A stretch of DNA of 64,000 nucleotides from NCBI GenBank assembly GCA_903813345.2, contig CAIIXF020000009.1:21479759-21543758 (forward strand), written 5' to 3'. The notes beneath the pieces are model-generated. The model was not told where the DNA came from. It saw nothing but the letters and a program-made list of their open reading frames with translations, and did no database searches. Position numbers and translations under genes: made by a program. This stretch comes from Owenia fusiformis. Taxonomy: Eukaryota; Annelida; Polychaeta; Sabellida; Oweniidae. Each line of letters opens with the position of its first letter. Position 1 is the stretch's first letter. Shown in pieces: positions 23,701 through 31,344 of the stretch.

Positions 23701-25041
23701 AAACATAAACTCAGGGAGTAGTTATCAATGAAGAATTGTTGTCTTGGAGCGATATCACATCGGGTATACCACTGAGGGGACTGTTCTTTGTCCTAAAATG
23801 TTCCTGATATTCGTCAATGATCTACCACAAGCAGTAAACAGTCCTCTGATTATGTTTACCGATGATACAAAACTTAACAGAGAAGTGAGTACAAGATATA
23901 TTAACTGACATGAAGTAGACCCAAGACTTGGCAACTTCAATTCAACTAATGACAAATACAAAATATAGAGAATAGGAAGATCCCCCTGAATACAGCTATA
24001 GTATGGGTAACACTGCACTTCAAGAAACGGTGAGAAGGACCTGAGAGTGATGGTAACTAGAATTGAAAAGCAATATATGTCACAAAGATAGTAGTAAAAA
24101 AGGCACCAAATACTGGGATTAATAACAAGGACCTTTCAATTCTTAGATTCTACCAATATGATATAACTGTATAAGGCCATGGTTAGACCCCATCTGTAGT
24201 ATGCAAACATAGTCTTGTCACCATATTTAGTCCAGGAAATTGAAGCTGTTGAAGCTGTATAAAGGAATGCAGCCAGATGTTTACCAGGATTGAAAAATAA
24301 GGATTATCCCCAAAGACTGAAAGAATTGAATCTTCCAACACTTGTATATCGACGCAAGAGGGGAGATATGATAGAAACATGGAAAATCTTAAATGAAAAG
24401 TATGATATACCATTTTTGCAAGATCCTACCCCCCTCACAGAACATTGGAAGGACTCGCACTAATAATATATGAATTTTATAGAAGAGCTCTGAGGTAGCC
24501 ACCAAATTCAGTCATATTATTGGGGTCAATGATTTATCATGCTCAGTTTTAAAATCTAATCTGAATACTGGCAATAGGTCACAATGACCTAGCAGCGATA
24601 AACTATAACTAGATCTAAGTATAGATCTACTCATTAGGGCTATAAATAATCTGGCCTGAATCTAGCCTAGGCCTATGAGGGTGACACAACTTTTTAAGGA
24701 TTTCATTCATTTGATTTATTGGAATGATGATGTACTTTGTCTAGAAAGCCGTATATTTGGTTTAACTTGTCGAACTAATGGCTGAACTATAGAGTGCATG
24801 CCTTGCCTACAACAAGCATAAAAACTGAAAAGAAGCAAATTAAACCCGGAAGTGCACACATAATGAGGCGTTAGATGGATGTGAGGGTATCGAACAATTG
24901 TTATAGTGTTTCAGTTTCATGAGATCAAATACGTACTTTGTTATTAACTCTATTTTTTTCTTCTACCATATCTAGTAAGGACATACGCTGGCCATCAATT
25001 ACGGAATCTTCCCGATCTTCCATGCCAACTACGCTCGCCAT
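11631..25041 (-). CDS. TEX47: TEX47 orthologue, seven coding exons (3' end not found)
   Basis: The gene runs from ATG at 25,041 down to at least 11,631. Exons are 25,041-24,937, 19,219-19,147, 17,484-17,378, 15,910-15,806, 13,613-13,455, 13,071-13,008 and 11,735-11,631. Phases chain correctly (0,1,0,0,0,1,1) and give about 239 residues; vertebrate TEX47 is about 250, so only a short terminal exon is missing. Recognition rests on the order of blocks HRFVFVAKL, GVTGLMLVYPRLCVHVIE, VLVLSHD, IPVRLYQQWNFRILDI, LVIQLLKLGSYLAKQ and LPQQDIIAYL. The GVTGLMLVYP strand followed by VHVIE resembles the beta-strand signature of BLUF-like sensor folds; that structural reading is my inference. TEX47 is testis-expressed in vertebrates and its molecular role is not established. 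Introns carry many transposon insertions. Confidence 0.82.
11885..12066. mobile_element. MITE with GGCCCGTAGCCAGG-type termini, copy 1
   Basis: It begins ggcccatagccaggatttac plus a G7 run and ends cccccctggcaacgggcctg. The interior caatcttggcccaaatatgg and agaagtgctcaaaatggtga recurs at 58,419-58,612 and, inverted, at 59,944-60,062. The length of about 180 bp and C/G-homopolymer shoulders are typical of this non-autonomous family. Confidence 0.75.
12067..12178. other. Short spacer
   Basis: AT-rich sequence without visible features between two repeats, downstream of the last TEX47 exon found. Confidence 0.4.
12179..12296. repeat. Hairpin repeat with C7 and G14 runs
   Basis: tagtcttgctcaaagactgt at the left is matched by agggtcttttaagcaagact at the right. 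The interior carries a C7 run and a G14 run. It is related to the hairpin at 4,020-4,100. Confidence 0.55.
12781..12975. repeat. GC-rich repeat, copy 1 (beside TEX47 exon 6)
   Basis: The core gtgtcaaagggtttcggtgc, cggaacggtgtcgaaacagt and gatattggctgtgtaa is shared with copy 2. This copy has an extra left part (gccatttcggtgccatttcg) that pairs with the core in places. It is conspicuously GC-rich against its AT-rich surroundings. Short overlapping ORFs across it are artefacts. Confidence 0.7.
13008..13071 (-). CDS. TEX47: TEX47 exon 6
   Basis: A 64-nt exon reading LNLKNAMDSLHEKVPELLPQ. The acceptor is gttgtttag and the donor AAG|gtgagt, both strong. A helix-rich segment is likely. A second GC-rich repeat copy (12,781-12,975) ends about 30 bp downstream of its donor. 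Confidence 0.78.
13334..13445. repeat. GC-rich repeat, copy 2 (beside TEX47 exon 5)
   Basis: It is nearly identical to the right part of copy 1 (ttttggtgtcaaagggtttc through ttatattggctgtgta). In the minus-strand gene it lies just after the exon 5 donor, as copy 1 lies just after the exon 6 donor. Confidence 0.75.
13455..13613 (-). CDS. TEX47: TEX47 exon 5
   Basis: This exon encodes 53 residues: IPVRLYQQWNFRILDI, an acidic loop with GDDYETSEST, then the helix TDLVIQLLKLGSYLAK. The acceptor is ctcaagcag and the donor AAG|gtacat. A GC-rich repeat copy (13,334-13,445) lies about 10 bp downstream of the donor. Confidence 0.8.
13620..14639. other. TEX47 intron 4, non-repeat part
   Basis: AT-rich intronic sequence. 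A 95-codon plus-strand frame at 13,649-13,936 has no recognisable content and lies antisense in the intron. I see no RNA gene. Confidence 0.5.
14640..15530 (+). repeat. Dispersed repeat with AATGGCNGCCATTTTG motifs and GGACAGACAGACAG tail
   Basis: Three units each carry aaaatggcagccattttgaa or a variant plus 'acttgttgacatt'-like phrases. The tail is gacagacggatggacggatg and related runs, followed by gagctcaccaatatgagcta. The tail matches the end of the 8,990-11,345 array (gctcaccatgtgagcta), so the two share a 3' end. A TTATTACCACC MITE (14,778-14,937) is inserted in it. Confidence 0.7.
14778..14937 (+). mobile_element. MITE with TATTATTACCACC termini, deleted copy
   Basis: It carries both termini (tattattaccaccttgccgg and cattcacggtggtaaaaata) but lacks about 65 bp of the interior present in the copy at 17,043-17,264. 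Confidence 0.75.
15806..15910 (-). CDS. TEX47: TEX47 exon 4
   Basis: It reads SSTEMFQEILKDFCSN and later NAKVLVLSHD, an alpha-beta unit. The acceptor is aattgtag. The donor GAT|gtatcc is weak, but it is supported because exon 5 continues the expected family sequence directly as SHD-IPVRLYQQW. Reading through would add a few residues and then a stop. Confidence 0.75.
16590..16745. repeat. CAGTG-rich imperfect repeat
   Basis: Repeated cagtgcagt, cagcactgttttgaacagtg and gcactgtttgagagcagtg motifs can pair with each other. It may be an old inverted-repeat element. It has no coding content and lies in a TEX47 intron. Confidence 0.35.
17043..17264 (+). mobile_element. MITE with TATTATTACCACC termini, copy 3
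   Basis: It begins aattattaccaccttgccgg and ends cgttaacggtggtaataata, with internal tggtccatatggaccggtct and ccccgggaaattagatat. It is the full-length inverted counterpart of 8,223-8,449 and ends about 110 bp from the TEX47 exon 3 donor. Confidence 0.8.
17378..17484 (-). CDS. TEX47: TEX47 exon 3
   Basis: It completes a split Glu codon and reads EYYDSLFKNL, a short Asn-rich loop, then GVTGLMLVYPRLCVHVIE. The acceptor is catttttag and the donor GAG|gtaaga, both good. This is the most conserved block of the family and fixes the identification. Confidence 0.85.
17490..19140. other. TEX47 intron 2
   Basis: Intronic. Overlapping short frames at 18,125-18,374 on both strands are not recognisable. 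Part of 17,870-18,400 is GC-richer and may be an old retroelement leader. Nothing firm can be called. Confidence 0.45.
19147..19219 (-). CDS. TEX47: TEX47 exon 2
   Basis: It encodes KTLLHRFVFVAKLNQNS followed by TEQTEVG. The acceptor is a pyrimidine run ending tttcag and the donor is GAG|gtaaat. HRFVFVAKL is the first conserved beta-strand of the family. The acceptor and first exon bases are repeated twice more just upstream in the intron (see the tandem repeat at 19,207-19,345). Confidence 0.8.
19207..19345 (-). repeat. TEX47: Tandem repeats of the TEX47 exon 2 acceptor
   Basis: The motif gcaggagag(a/t)tttctgaaaa occurs at 19,207, 19,247 and 19,299. On the minus strand each is a pyrimidine tract, CAG, and the first bases of exon 2 (AAA-TCTCTCCTGC). 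The copy at 19,207 is the true exon start. The other two are duplicated acceptors in the intron, followed by a gtgttcaataaca segment that is itself repeated. Confidence 0.8.
19450..19930 (+). pseudogene. Non-LTR retrotransposon ORF2 C-terminal fragment
   Basis: A 95-codon frame (19,507-19,794) contains LKFLARTGKLGFEGKTYKWA and then FCDFCSDREEDIEHRLLFC. The C-x2-C ... H-x4-C zinc-knuckle followed by 'EDIEH-LLFC' is typical of the extreme C-terminus of reverse-transcriptase polyproteins of LINE-type elements. Upstream codons are interrupted and downstream sequence is frame-broken. It sits in TEX47 intron 1 in antisense orientation, a dead insertion. Confidence 0.7.
20073..20256. mobile_element. 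MITE with ATACAGTAAAAC terminal inverted repeats, copy 2
   Basis: It begins atacagtaaaacctgtctta and ends caagttttactgtatat. It is the reverse complement of 6,847-7,030 with only scattered differences. Confidence 0.85.
20598..21688 (-). mobile_element. Mariner/Tc1-type element with 207-bp inverted repeats, inactive
   Basis: The termini are cgaggggtgatcaataagta and tacttattgatcacccctcg, flanked on both sides by TA. The arms 20,598-20,804 and 21,482-21,688 are near-perfect inverses and include gtaccccgggaccgacattt. Between them a minus-strand frame (21,121-21,318) reads LLHMDNAPAHRSQNVQKTI and ends with YCPHLLTCDLF, the HxDNAPxH and YSPDLxPCD landmarks of mariner-type transposases. The third catalytic Asp position reads His. 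The rest of the transposase is deleted or scrambled, so it cannot be autonomous. Confidence 0.88.
21791..22128. mobile_element. TA-flanked element with TACTGTAGATACA termini
   Basis: Left end tactgtagatacagtataat and right end aataagtgtatctacagtat. The interior includes 'aaaattcgccaaattaaaaa'. Related by motif (ATTTGGCG) to the elements at 22,830-23,212, 28,488-28,990 and possibly 36,040-36,246. Non-autonomous. Confidence 0.6.
22830..23212. mobile_element. ATTTGGCG-family element with TACTGTATTTGTC termini
   Basis: Left end tactgtatttgtctttaatt and right end ataaagacaaatacag. Interior motifs ttggcgaattgaaaaaatcg and caaaatcgccaaattaagt show extensive self-complementarity. No ORF. Confidence 0.7.
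23725..24590 (+). pseudogene. Decayed reverse transcriptase of a CR1/Jockey-type LINE
   Basis: With frameshifts, the plus strand reads ELLSWSDITSGIP, then MFLIFVNDLPQAVNSPLIMF, FTDDTKLN (the catalytic box, normally F/Y-ADD), and later LVRPHL, YANIVLSPYLVQEIEAVEAV, LKNKDYPQRLKELNLPTLVY and RRKRGDMIETWKIL. These are successive landmarks of the palm and thumb of non-LTR reverse transcriptases. Stop codons and shifts are frequent and the endonuclease half is absent. It lies antisense in TEX47 intron 1. Confidence 0.8.
24591..24930. other. TEX47 intron 1, promoter-proximal end
   Basis: No feature visible beyond the splice donor at 24,936-24,931. Confidence 0.4.
24937..25041 (-). CDS. TEX47: TEX47 exon 1 (start codon)
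   Basis: It encodes 35 residues beginning MASVVGMEDREDSVIDG and ending NRVNNK, acidic and probably disordered at first. The ATG at 25,041-25,039 lies just downstream of an X-box-like motif. The donor reads AAA|gtacgt, close to consensus, and leaves phase 0, which matches exon 2. I cannot locate the transcription start or any upstream untranslated exon. Confidence 0.75.
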
Positions 25042-25050
25042 TTTGAAGCT

Positions 25051-25064
25051 GTTCCCATGACAAC
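25051..25064. promoter_or_regulatory. X-box-like RFX site upstream of TEX47
   Basis: GTTCCCATGACAAC is a 14-bp imperfect palindrome matching the RFX X-box (GTTGCC-N2-GGCAAC) with one change per half-site. It lies 10 bp upstream of the TEX47 ATG. RFX factors drive ciliary and spermatogenic genes in animals, so the site fits a flagellum-related gene. Regulation is inferred from sequence only. Confidence 0.5.
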
Positions 25065-25436
25065 CAAATCTCTTTTTATCGAGAAATTGTCAGATCATAA
25101 TATATTTTATGATCTATAACCTTTTTTGAATATAAGATTAAACTTTTTGATTTTAATGCATAAATTATCATAAAATTAGACAAAATGAGAGTTTTTGACT
25201 TGTGTTTACAATAAATTATCAAACCGAAAACGAGGTCATTTTAAATTTACAAAAATGTAAACAGCGCATAAATTTACTTATACTTTAGAATAACACAACA
25301 ATTAGGTAAATATATCAGTTTGTAAAGAGTTTCAAATATGATGTATCATATGCATGCCTGTATAAAGTACCTAATTTTTTTTCTCGAGCCCTAGTTCAGA
25401 GCTTAAAGTTGGAAATGTTTTTTTTTCGGCCGCGCC

Positions 25437-25592
25437 TGGAGAGCCTTAAAATTTAAGGCTCTCTAGCCAAATGGGTTACCAAAATGCTAAAGAGCCTTAA
25501 ATTTTAAGGTTCTTTAGCAATTCGGCTAAAGGGCCTTAAATTTTAAGGCTCTTTAGCATTTTGATAGCCAATTTCGCTAGAGAGCCTTAAGG
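25437..25592. repeat. Array of GAGCCTTAAATTTTAAGGCTC palindromes, left cluster
   Basis: Three or four palindromes of the form gagccttaaattttaaggct alternate with 'ctttagcattttggct' links. A mirrored cluster lies at 26,990-27,087. The two clusters enclose about 1.4 kb and may be sub-terminal arrays of one foldback element. Confidence 0.7.
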
Positions 25593-25599
25593 GAATTTT

Positions 25600-25800
25600 A
25601 GGTGACAGAAATGACAAAACATTGCTTCTGGGACGAGATCAAAAGACTTTGACTATTCTATACCCAACCTATTATGTAATTTAATAATCAGCACACATAT
25701 ACATACCATATCAAGCGGAAATCGGACAAATTCATAGAGAAAATTTTTTGATCGATAAAATCACTGATTATTAAACCGGAAGTGTCTTCTCTGAGGTCCG
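25600..25800 (+). repeat. Dispersed repeat, copy 1 (matched inverted at 57,840-58,045)
   Basis: acaaaacattgcttctggga, gacgagatcaaaagactttg, cggaaatcggacaaattcat and attattaaaccggaagtgt all reappear in reverse complement near 58,040-57,880. It is non-coding and lies between the palindrome clusters. Confidence 0.6.
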
Positions 25801-26750
25801 CAAAGATGAAGAAAACATATAAAGATTTCAGTCATTTCTTCTTTGCCGTCGATTTTATTTATACGCCTTATTTATATGGTTATTTAAATGATCTTCTAAT
25901 GCTTACTATGACTTCTATTAGTACTGTTTTGACTTCCCCACTTCATAAATAAACATTATCACTTTTTGCTCGACTCATAAATTTACTTCCGGTCTACCGA
26001 GAGAAATAAAAGTTCTCAGAACCTTTTCAATCCTCAGTCTAAATTTGGCTTTTCAAAGGTTCAAACATCGATTTTGAACGGACCGTTCATGCATATATCG
26101 AGCATATGTCACCAGAAAAGGTGTAAGACCATGCAGGCAATCACGTATATAGCCAGAAAAATGTTATTACCATTTTATCCACTATAAATCGAAACGTCTG
26201 TTTAGTAAAGATTTTGATGTATAGACATTTATTGAGGGAGTGGAGGCTAGGATAAAAATGTTGTTGTGTAAGCCGCTGTTTCCTTGATCGGCAGTTCACC
26301 TCTTGTATTGTAAATCTCCAATTTTCTTTGTGTTATCTCATGTGCTTAGATTCTCACTTGTGAGGAAACTATTGCAAAAATATCTCGTCACGTGAAAAAT
26401 TCTAAGAAACAGCATTGAAATCTAATGGGCAATAGATTTGGAAGTGTATTCTGTGATGTCCCTGGGCTGATGTCCCTGCATTCACGATAAACTGCGTCAA
26501 GATGTGCTGATCTAGAAGAAACAAGATCCTTTTTCATCCCAAGGTCTTCATCATACCTCAGATCATACTTTTTGCCATCTTAAAATGGGATTCCCTGTAT
26601 TCTCGTGACTATAGCAAAGCCAATACAAGTGATTAATTTCATTAAACATTGATGATTGAGCGATGGAGCAAGCCCAAGAATTCTAGAAAAAATTGTGTAC
26701 ATAATTTCCGGACCTCAGAGAACAAATTTCCGGCTTGTTAATCAAAATAA
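25801..26750. other. Intergenic stretch between palindrome clusters
   Basis: AT-rich. No ORF, RNA gene or terminal repeat is recognisable apart from the flanking palindrome arrays. Confidence 0.4.
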
Positions 26751-26756
26751 AAAGTG

Positions 26757-26830
26757 CTCCGTCGGGGAATCGAACCCACGCCGCAGAAGTTAAAAGCGAG
26801 CACGCTAACCACTATACCAGAGTGTTATTC
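26757..26830 (-). pseudogene. tRNA-like sequence (A and B boxes), probable tRNA pseudogene or SINE head
   Basis: On the minus strand it reads ctggtatagtggttagcgtg (D-arm/A box), cttttaa, then gggttcgattccccg (T-arm/B box with good stem pairing). The anticodon stem and acceptor stem do not pair convincingly, so a functional tRNA is unlikely. The CTTTTAA loop would suggest a Lys(TTT) ancestor, but this is weak. Confidence 0.5.
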
Positions 26831-26989
26831 CATGATGGGGCTAATTTTTTTGCAACTCTATAGTGATATACATGTGTGAAATTTTTAAGTGGCATTGTGG
26901 GTTGAAAAACTTTCGAGAGTGTTGTTTTATTGTTTAGATGACAAAAACTTCAATAAAAAACAATATAAACACGGATTATAAACACAAAG

Positions 26990-27087
26990 GCTCTCTAGCC
27001 AAAACACTATGTTCACAGCTAAATAGCCTTAAATTTTAAGGCTCTTTAGCATTTTGGCTAAAGAGCCTTAAATTTTAAGGTACTCCA
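26990..27087. repeat. Array of GAGCCTTAAATTTTAAGGCTC palindromes, right cluster
   Basis: aaggctctctagcc, agccttaaattttaaggctc and ctaaagagccttaaatttta echo the left cluster at 25,437-25,592. Confidence 0.65.
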
Positions 27088-27341
27088 GACACTTCGTTTT
27101 TTTTCACAAACCACAGCCATTTCACCATGTGTCAAACTCCGAAAAGAAATTTTGAAATATCTAAATCCAGACAAGCAACGCTTCATCCTAAATATAATTA
27201 ATATTCTTAAAAATATTTATAAAATTTATTAAAAATGATTTCTAGGTGCGTGTAGCAATTTTTTTCATACGAAATACGAGTTCATGCGAAATCAATGAAG
27301 TTACAACTAGCTGTAAGCTAGAGACTTGAGTAAGCCTAGCC

Positions 27342-28205
27342 TAACCAAACCCGTCTGGCCCAGTTATCTACTCCCAACCTCGTAGATCTGGGCCAGACAA
27401 GGTCCAATGCAAAAAATGGGGTATTTACTCCGGAAAAAACACACTGGTTTTTCAATGTATAATACGTGCTGATAAATGAATAAACATCATAAAAGTCACT
27501 TACGTGTTTGTTCCTTGTATCAAACTTTGTATTTATATTAGGTTTCCATCGCTGGATGACGGCTAATGAATAAGAACGGAACGATTAAACGCAGCAAAAA
27601 GAGAAATTCTTCTGCAATCTGTTCGTGATCTCGTAGAATATCGAGAAGTCTCGGCTGCATATTTCGTTCAGTACTACATTCGGTCAGTTCAACAAATTGA
27701 AAAATCGTATTTAATGTCCACCATATTTCTTTCCAGTCTAAATACAACACAGATACGTCTGTTTTATAAAGTAATCTACGTTTTGATAAGAAATCTGCTG
27801 AACAAATCGTAATATTTGGAATGTATTGATTCTCGGGAAATGTATTTTCGTTCCATGAAAGTTTAAAAAATTATCGCGTCACACTCGTGTTACGTCACAT
27901 CACGTGACTTTATTCGGTGCGGAGAACTGACGAAATATTGACGAAATGTTGTGCCCATTTCAACATCAAAATAACAAACAAAACACCACATTTACGTGTA
28001 AGTTATGTACTCTTTATTTCAAATAAATACTTGGGTTTACATGTAGCCCGATGTTTTGGTTGGATGGCTAATAGGGAATGAATAATAAGTGATGATTCAG
28101 CGACATGTTTTTTCCTGAGTAAATCCCCCCTTTTTTGCATTAGACCTTGTCTGGGCCAGATCTACGATATCGAGAGTAGATAACTGGGCCAGACGGGTTT
28201 GGTTA
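27342..28205. mobile_element. Element A: TAACCAAACCCGTCTGGCCC inverted repeats
   Basis: The left arm taaccaaacccgtctggccc continues to ctgggccagacaaggtc. The right arm is its inverse, ending gccagacgggtttggtta. The same 9 bp, AGCCTAGCC, flank both sides (27,333-27,341 and 28,206-28,214), as expected for a target duplication. The interior holds a 70-codon minus-strand frame (27,538-27,750) with ERNMQPRLLDILRDHEQIAE, not recognised. Confidence 0.75.
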
Positions 28206-28263
28206 AGCCTAGCCAAACCAGTCTGGCCCAGTTATCTACTCCCGAAGTCTACGACGTCAGGAG

Positions 28264-29232
28264 TAGTGTTGTCGCGATTAATCGATACATCGCGATATAC
28301 ATCGCCAAAGCTGATTCTGGCGATGCATCGATGTCTGAAACAAAACATTGATGTTTTTGAAAAAAAATAATTTGCTAAAAATCACCCTTTCTTATCTTAT
28401 TTTGACGCAAATCGCTTACCTTTCTCATGTCTTATTTCATTTTCCAATGTTTTCTGATATTCTTTCGCTTTAAAACTGTTTTAGCTACTGTAGATTGGGT
28501 TAATTTGGCGCTACTTAATTTGGCGATTTTGCCATTTTTGGCATATTGGCGGCTATTTAATTTGGCGGATATGCAAAAAAAATTTAATTAACTTAAGCGC
28601 CGCGCTGTTTGCGAATTGCCATGTAAATGGGCATGTTTGGCTATGTTCTTTTGAGGACCACTAGCGATATTCACCACGTTTGTACATTTTTGTGGGATCA
28701 TCCTTTACATTTTGCACCTTGATCGATGCTGCTACTTTACCATGCTTTTCCTTCTAGTTTTTCCCTGAGTATTAATGAGTGACGGACCAGTTCTGAGCCA
28801 GTTTATGAGAGACTTTTTTCATATTTTTGGAAAAAACTAAACCGGAAATGACCTTAATACACTGGACGAAATACCCTAGATAATTCCCGGGGATTCATTC
28901 TAAATTTTGGCGAAGATTTATATTGGCGAATTTTTCAATTTAACCAAATTCGCCAAATTAAAGCGGGCGCCAAATTAACCCAATCTACAGTATCCGAAAT
29001 GTACCATTAATCTAAAAAAATTACTTTACTTTCATTTCACCTTTCTAGAAGTTCCCGGATGTACCGGATGTTCGGTATTTTAGTGCATTATTTAGCGTTC
29101 GGTATTTCAGTGCACTTTTCTCAGACTTTTTCTCGATGTACATCGCGATGTACATCGCGATGTGCATCGATGTTTACTACTGAAAATTGCCGATGCATCG
29201 ATGTACGATTATGGCACATCGCGACAACACTA
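28264..29232. mobile_element. Element C: hAT-like non-autonomous transposon with 8-bp target duplication
   Basis: The termini are tagtgttgtcgcgat and atcgcgacaacacta. The identical 8-bp flanks GTCAGGAG (28,256-28,263 and 29,233-29,240) are the hallmark of hAT insertion. Sub-terminal palindromes (gatgcatcgatg, catcgcgatgtacatcgcga) occur inside both ends. There is no transposase ORF. Confidence 0.85.
28488..28990. mobile_element. Element D: TA-flanked ATTTGGCG-family element inside element C
   Basis: The termini are ctgtagattgggttaatttg and caaattaacccaatctacag, with TA on each side (28,486-28,487 and 28,991-28,992), as for Tc1/mariner-type insertion. Further inverted motifs ggcgctacttaatttggcg and cgccaaattaaagcgggcgc follow. 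No ORF. Confidence 0.82.
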
Positions 29233-29282
29233 GTCAGGAGTAGATAACTGGGCCAGACAAGTTTGGTTAACCACAGCCATGA

Positions 29283-29873
29283 TTTACTCTATAGGCCTAC
29301 CGAGCTTTACTTCCTGCGAAAGCTATGTGGATTTTGATATAATAGCTTTCCCACAGCGCACTGGACAGATGAATAATAGTGACCTTTAAAACATGAATAA
29401 TGAGATCAGTGGCTTACTTTTGGTCTCTAACTGTGTCAATCAGTATCATCCATCCGTGCAAGTATTGCTGAAGTACTTCTTTTTTGATCAAGACTTGTTA
29501 ATTGTTCATCAAGGGAATGTTTTTTCGACCCATTTCCAATATGGAGGTTTCCTAGAGTGAGATACGCAATTAACGAAATGAATTTTGAGAATTAGATTTA
29601 CGGAAATGTCCAAGCAGAAAACGCCATATTGGAATTTGGCAGAAAAAACATTCACTTGACTAACAATTACAAGTCTTGATCGAAAAAGGAAGCACTTCAG
29701 CGCTCCAATACTTGCACGGAAGGATGATAATGATGTATGACATAGTTAGAGAACAAAAGTAAGCCGCTGATCACCTTAATTCATGTTTTTAAGGTCACTA
29801 TTTATCAGCTGTCCATTTCTCCGTTAGAGAGCCATGAGTTTCAAAATCTAAATTGGCTCTTGAAGTGAGTAAA
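29283..29873. mobile_element. Foldback element, arms about 270 bp
   Basis: tttactc...cgagctttac at the left is mirrored by gtgagtaaaccgagct at the right. Deeper matches include aatagtgacctttaaaacat/atgtttttaaggtcactatt and cgtgcaagtattg/caatacttgcacg and gatcaagacttg/caagtcttgatcg. The sequence would fold into one long imperfect hairpin with a loop of about 50 bp. Confidence 0.75.
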
Positions 29874-30135
29874 CCGAGCTGACAGTTCTGGGAAGTTCAA
29901 TTGAAAATTCTTGAAGAGAAAAAATCGAGTCCATTTTGACTAAACGCTGTGCTGGGTAGCGTTTGTAATACCCTATATATTTGCTACATTATAACTCACG
30001 TTAACTAAATATGAATAGTCACATGATGTTTTAACGGCAATGCCCCATGCTCATGTAAAGTCCAATGCACTTATTTGAACTTACCCTCAGCTTTTGAGCC
30101 AGCTGTGTTCAGAAAGCCATGATAATGATTGGAAC

Positions 30136-30430
30136 AGATCTAGTAGGGGTGATCCGTCGAACTTCGACGTATGGGGCTACTTTGTCATGGGGCTATTTCG
30201 ACAGTGGGGCTATTTCGACATTGGCTTATATTTCTGATTTACGTAGTCTGTCATTTTTGTTTTTTGAAAACCTTAAAAAATAAATCGAAATCAACAGACG
30301 AGATCTTAATCAAAAATGGCCAACCCCGGAAATTTGAATTATCGGCAATGGTCGAAATAACTTCATGGTCAAATTAGCCCATGACGAAGTAACCCCATAC
30401 GTCAAAGTTTGACGGATCTCCCCTAGATCT
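30136..30430. mobile_element. MITE with AGATCTAG-GGGRGATCCGTC termini
   Basis: agatctagtaggggtgatcc, gtcgaacttcgacgtatggg and gctactttgtcatggggcta at the left are mirrored by tagcccatgacgaagtaacc, ccatacgtcaaagtttgacg and gatctcccctagatct at the right. The internal 68-codon frame is not meaningful. Confidence 0.75.
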
Positions 30431-30543
30431 ATAGTTGTCCTGAAAATACCCCGCTGTATGTGCCAAACATATAGTTCTTCTTATTTATCCTTTATAGTAG
30501 TGTCTGTGTGACACAATTGGCATTATAATGCTGCCGTTTGATG

Positions 30544-31344
30544 GCTTTGTATAAAAAACCTCCTACCTCGTATCAACGTGGGGCATGATACAGTCTTTGA
30601 AGGATTCAATGCACTCGTAGGCCTACATGTATGTCTAACATTTGTCTACTCGTAAAATAAGTGTAAGGCCAGTGCAAAATTGCTTATCTTATTTTCTCCT
30701 TCATCAAAATTGCGCAATTTAAATGCTCTTTCACTAAACAAGCAATCTGTGTACTAAAATCTTTTTTTAAAATTTGCTGGGGAATTTAAGAAAGTCGTCA
30801 AAAAGGTGTCACTATATTGCCACATTTAGATTGAATTACAATCTTGTCTTTACGGGTGTAGATCTACTTCTCTCCCCATCATTCAATTGGGCTGAATTTA
30901 CGATCACTGATACTAAAATCATCGTTAACTCATGCTGTGATTAAATAAAATGAAACGCAAAATTCCATTCATCAAATCTCCAATATATTTAAAACTAAGA
31001 TTTCCCCTATTGGACGAGCCTTTGAATGTCGCTATGTAGACAAACAATAATAAAAAACTCAAATTAATAACGCTGGCTTTATTTTATGACCCTATATCTA
31101 TCAATCTTTGACAAGATGAATTTCACATCTATCAATAGGCTACTGTGAGTGCATTATTACATCTAGGAAGACCAGTTTTGTGTACTGATAGAGCTACCCA
31201 GAATAAATATAGTTTCAAATCCAAAATCAAAATCTAGCATTGAATAATGTTTTAAAGCTTTAAAATTTGAACCCTTCAAAGACTGTATTACGACCCACGT
31301 ATGTGGGTACGTGGGTACGAGGTAGGAGGTTTTTTAACAAAGCC
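30544..31344. mobile_element. Element with GGCTTTGTATAAAAAACCTCC termini, copy 1
   Basis: ggctttgtataaaaaacctc, gggcatgatacagtctttga and aaggattcaat at the left are mirrored by ttgaacccttcaaagactgt and gaggtaggaggttttttaac, aaagccc at the right. A second copy of both ends lies at 36,622-37,118 around a different interior. Confidence 0.75.

Larger units (their letters stand above)
28215..29276. mobile_element. Element B: short hairpin MITE split by a hAT-like insertion
   Basis: aaaccagtctggcccagtta at the left and taactgggccagacaagttt at the right are the arms. They are separated only because element C inserted into the centre. Removing C and one target copy would leave a compact hairpin of roughly 85 bp, related by its arm sequence to element A. 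Confidence 0.7.

Noticed and set aside
26757-26830. Functional tRNA gene on the minus strand
   Set aside because: A and B boxes are good, but the anticodon and acceptor stems do not pair. Kept only as a tRNA-like pseudogene.
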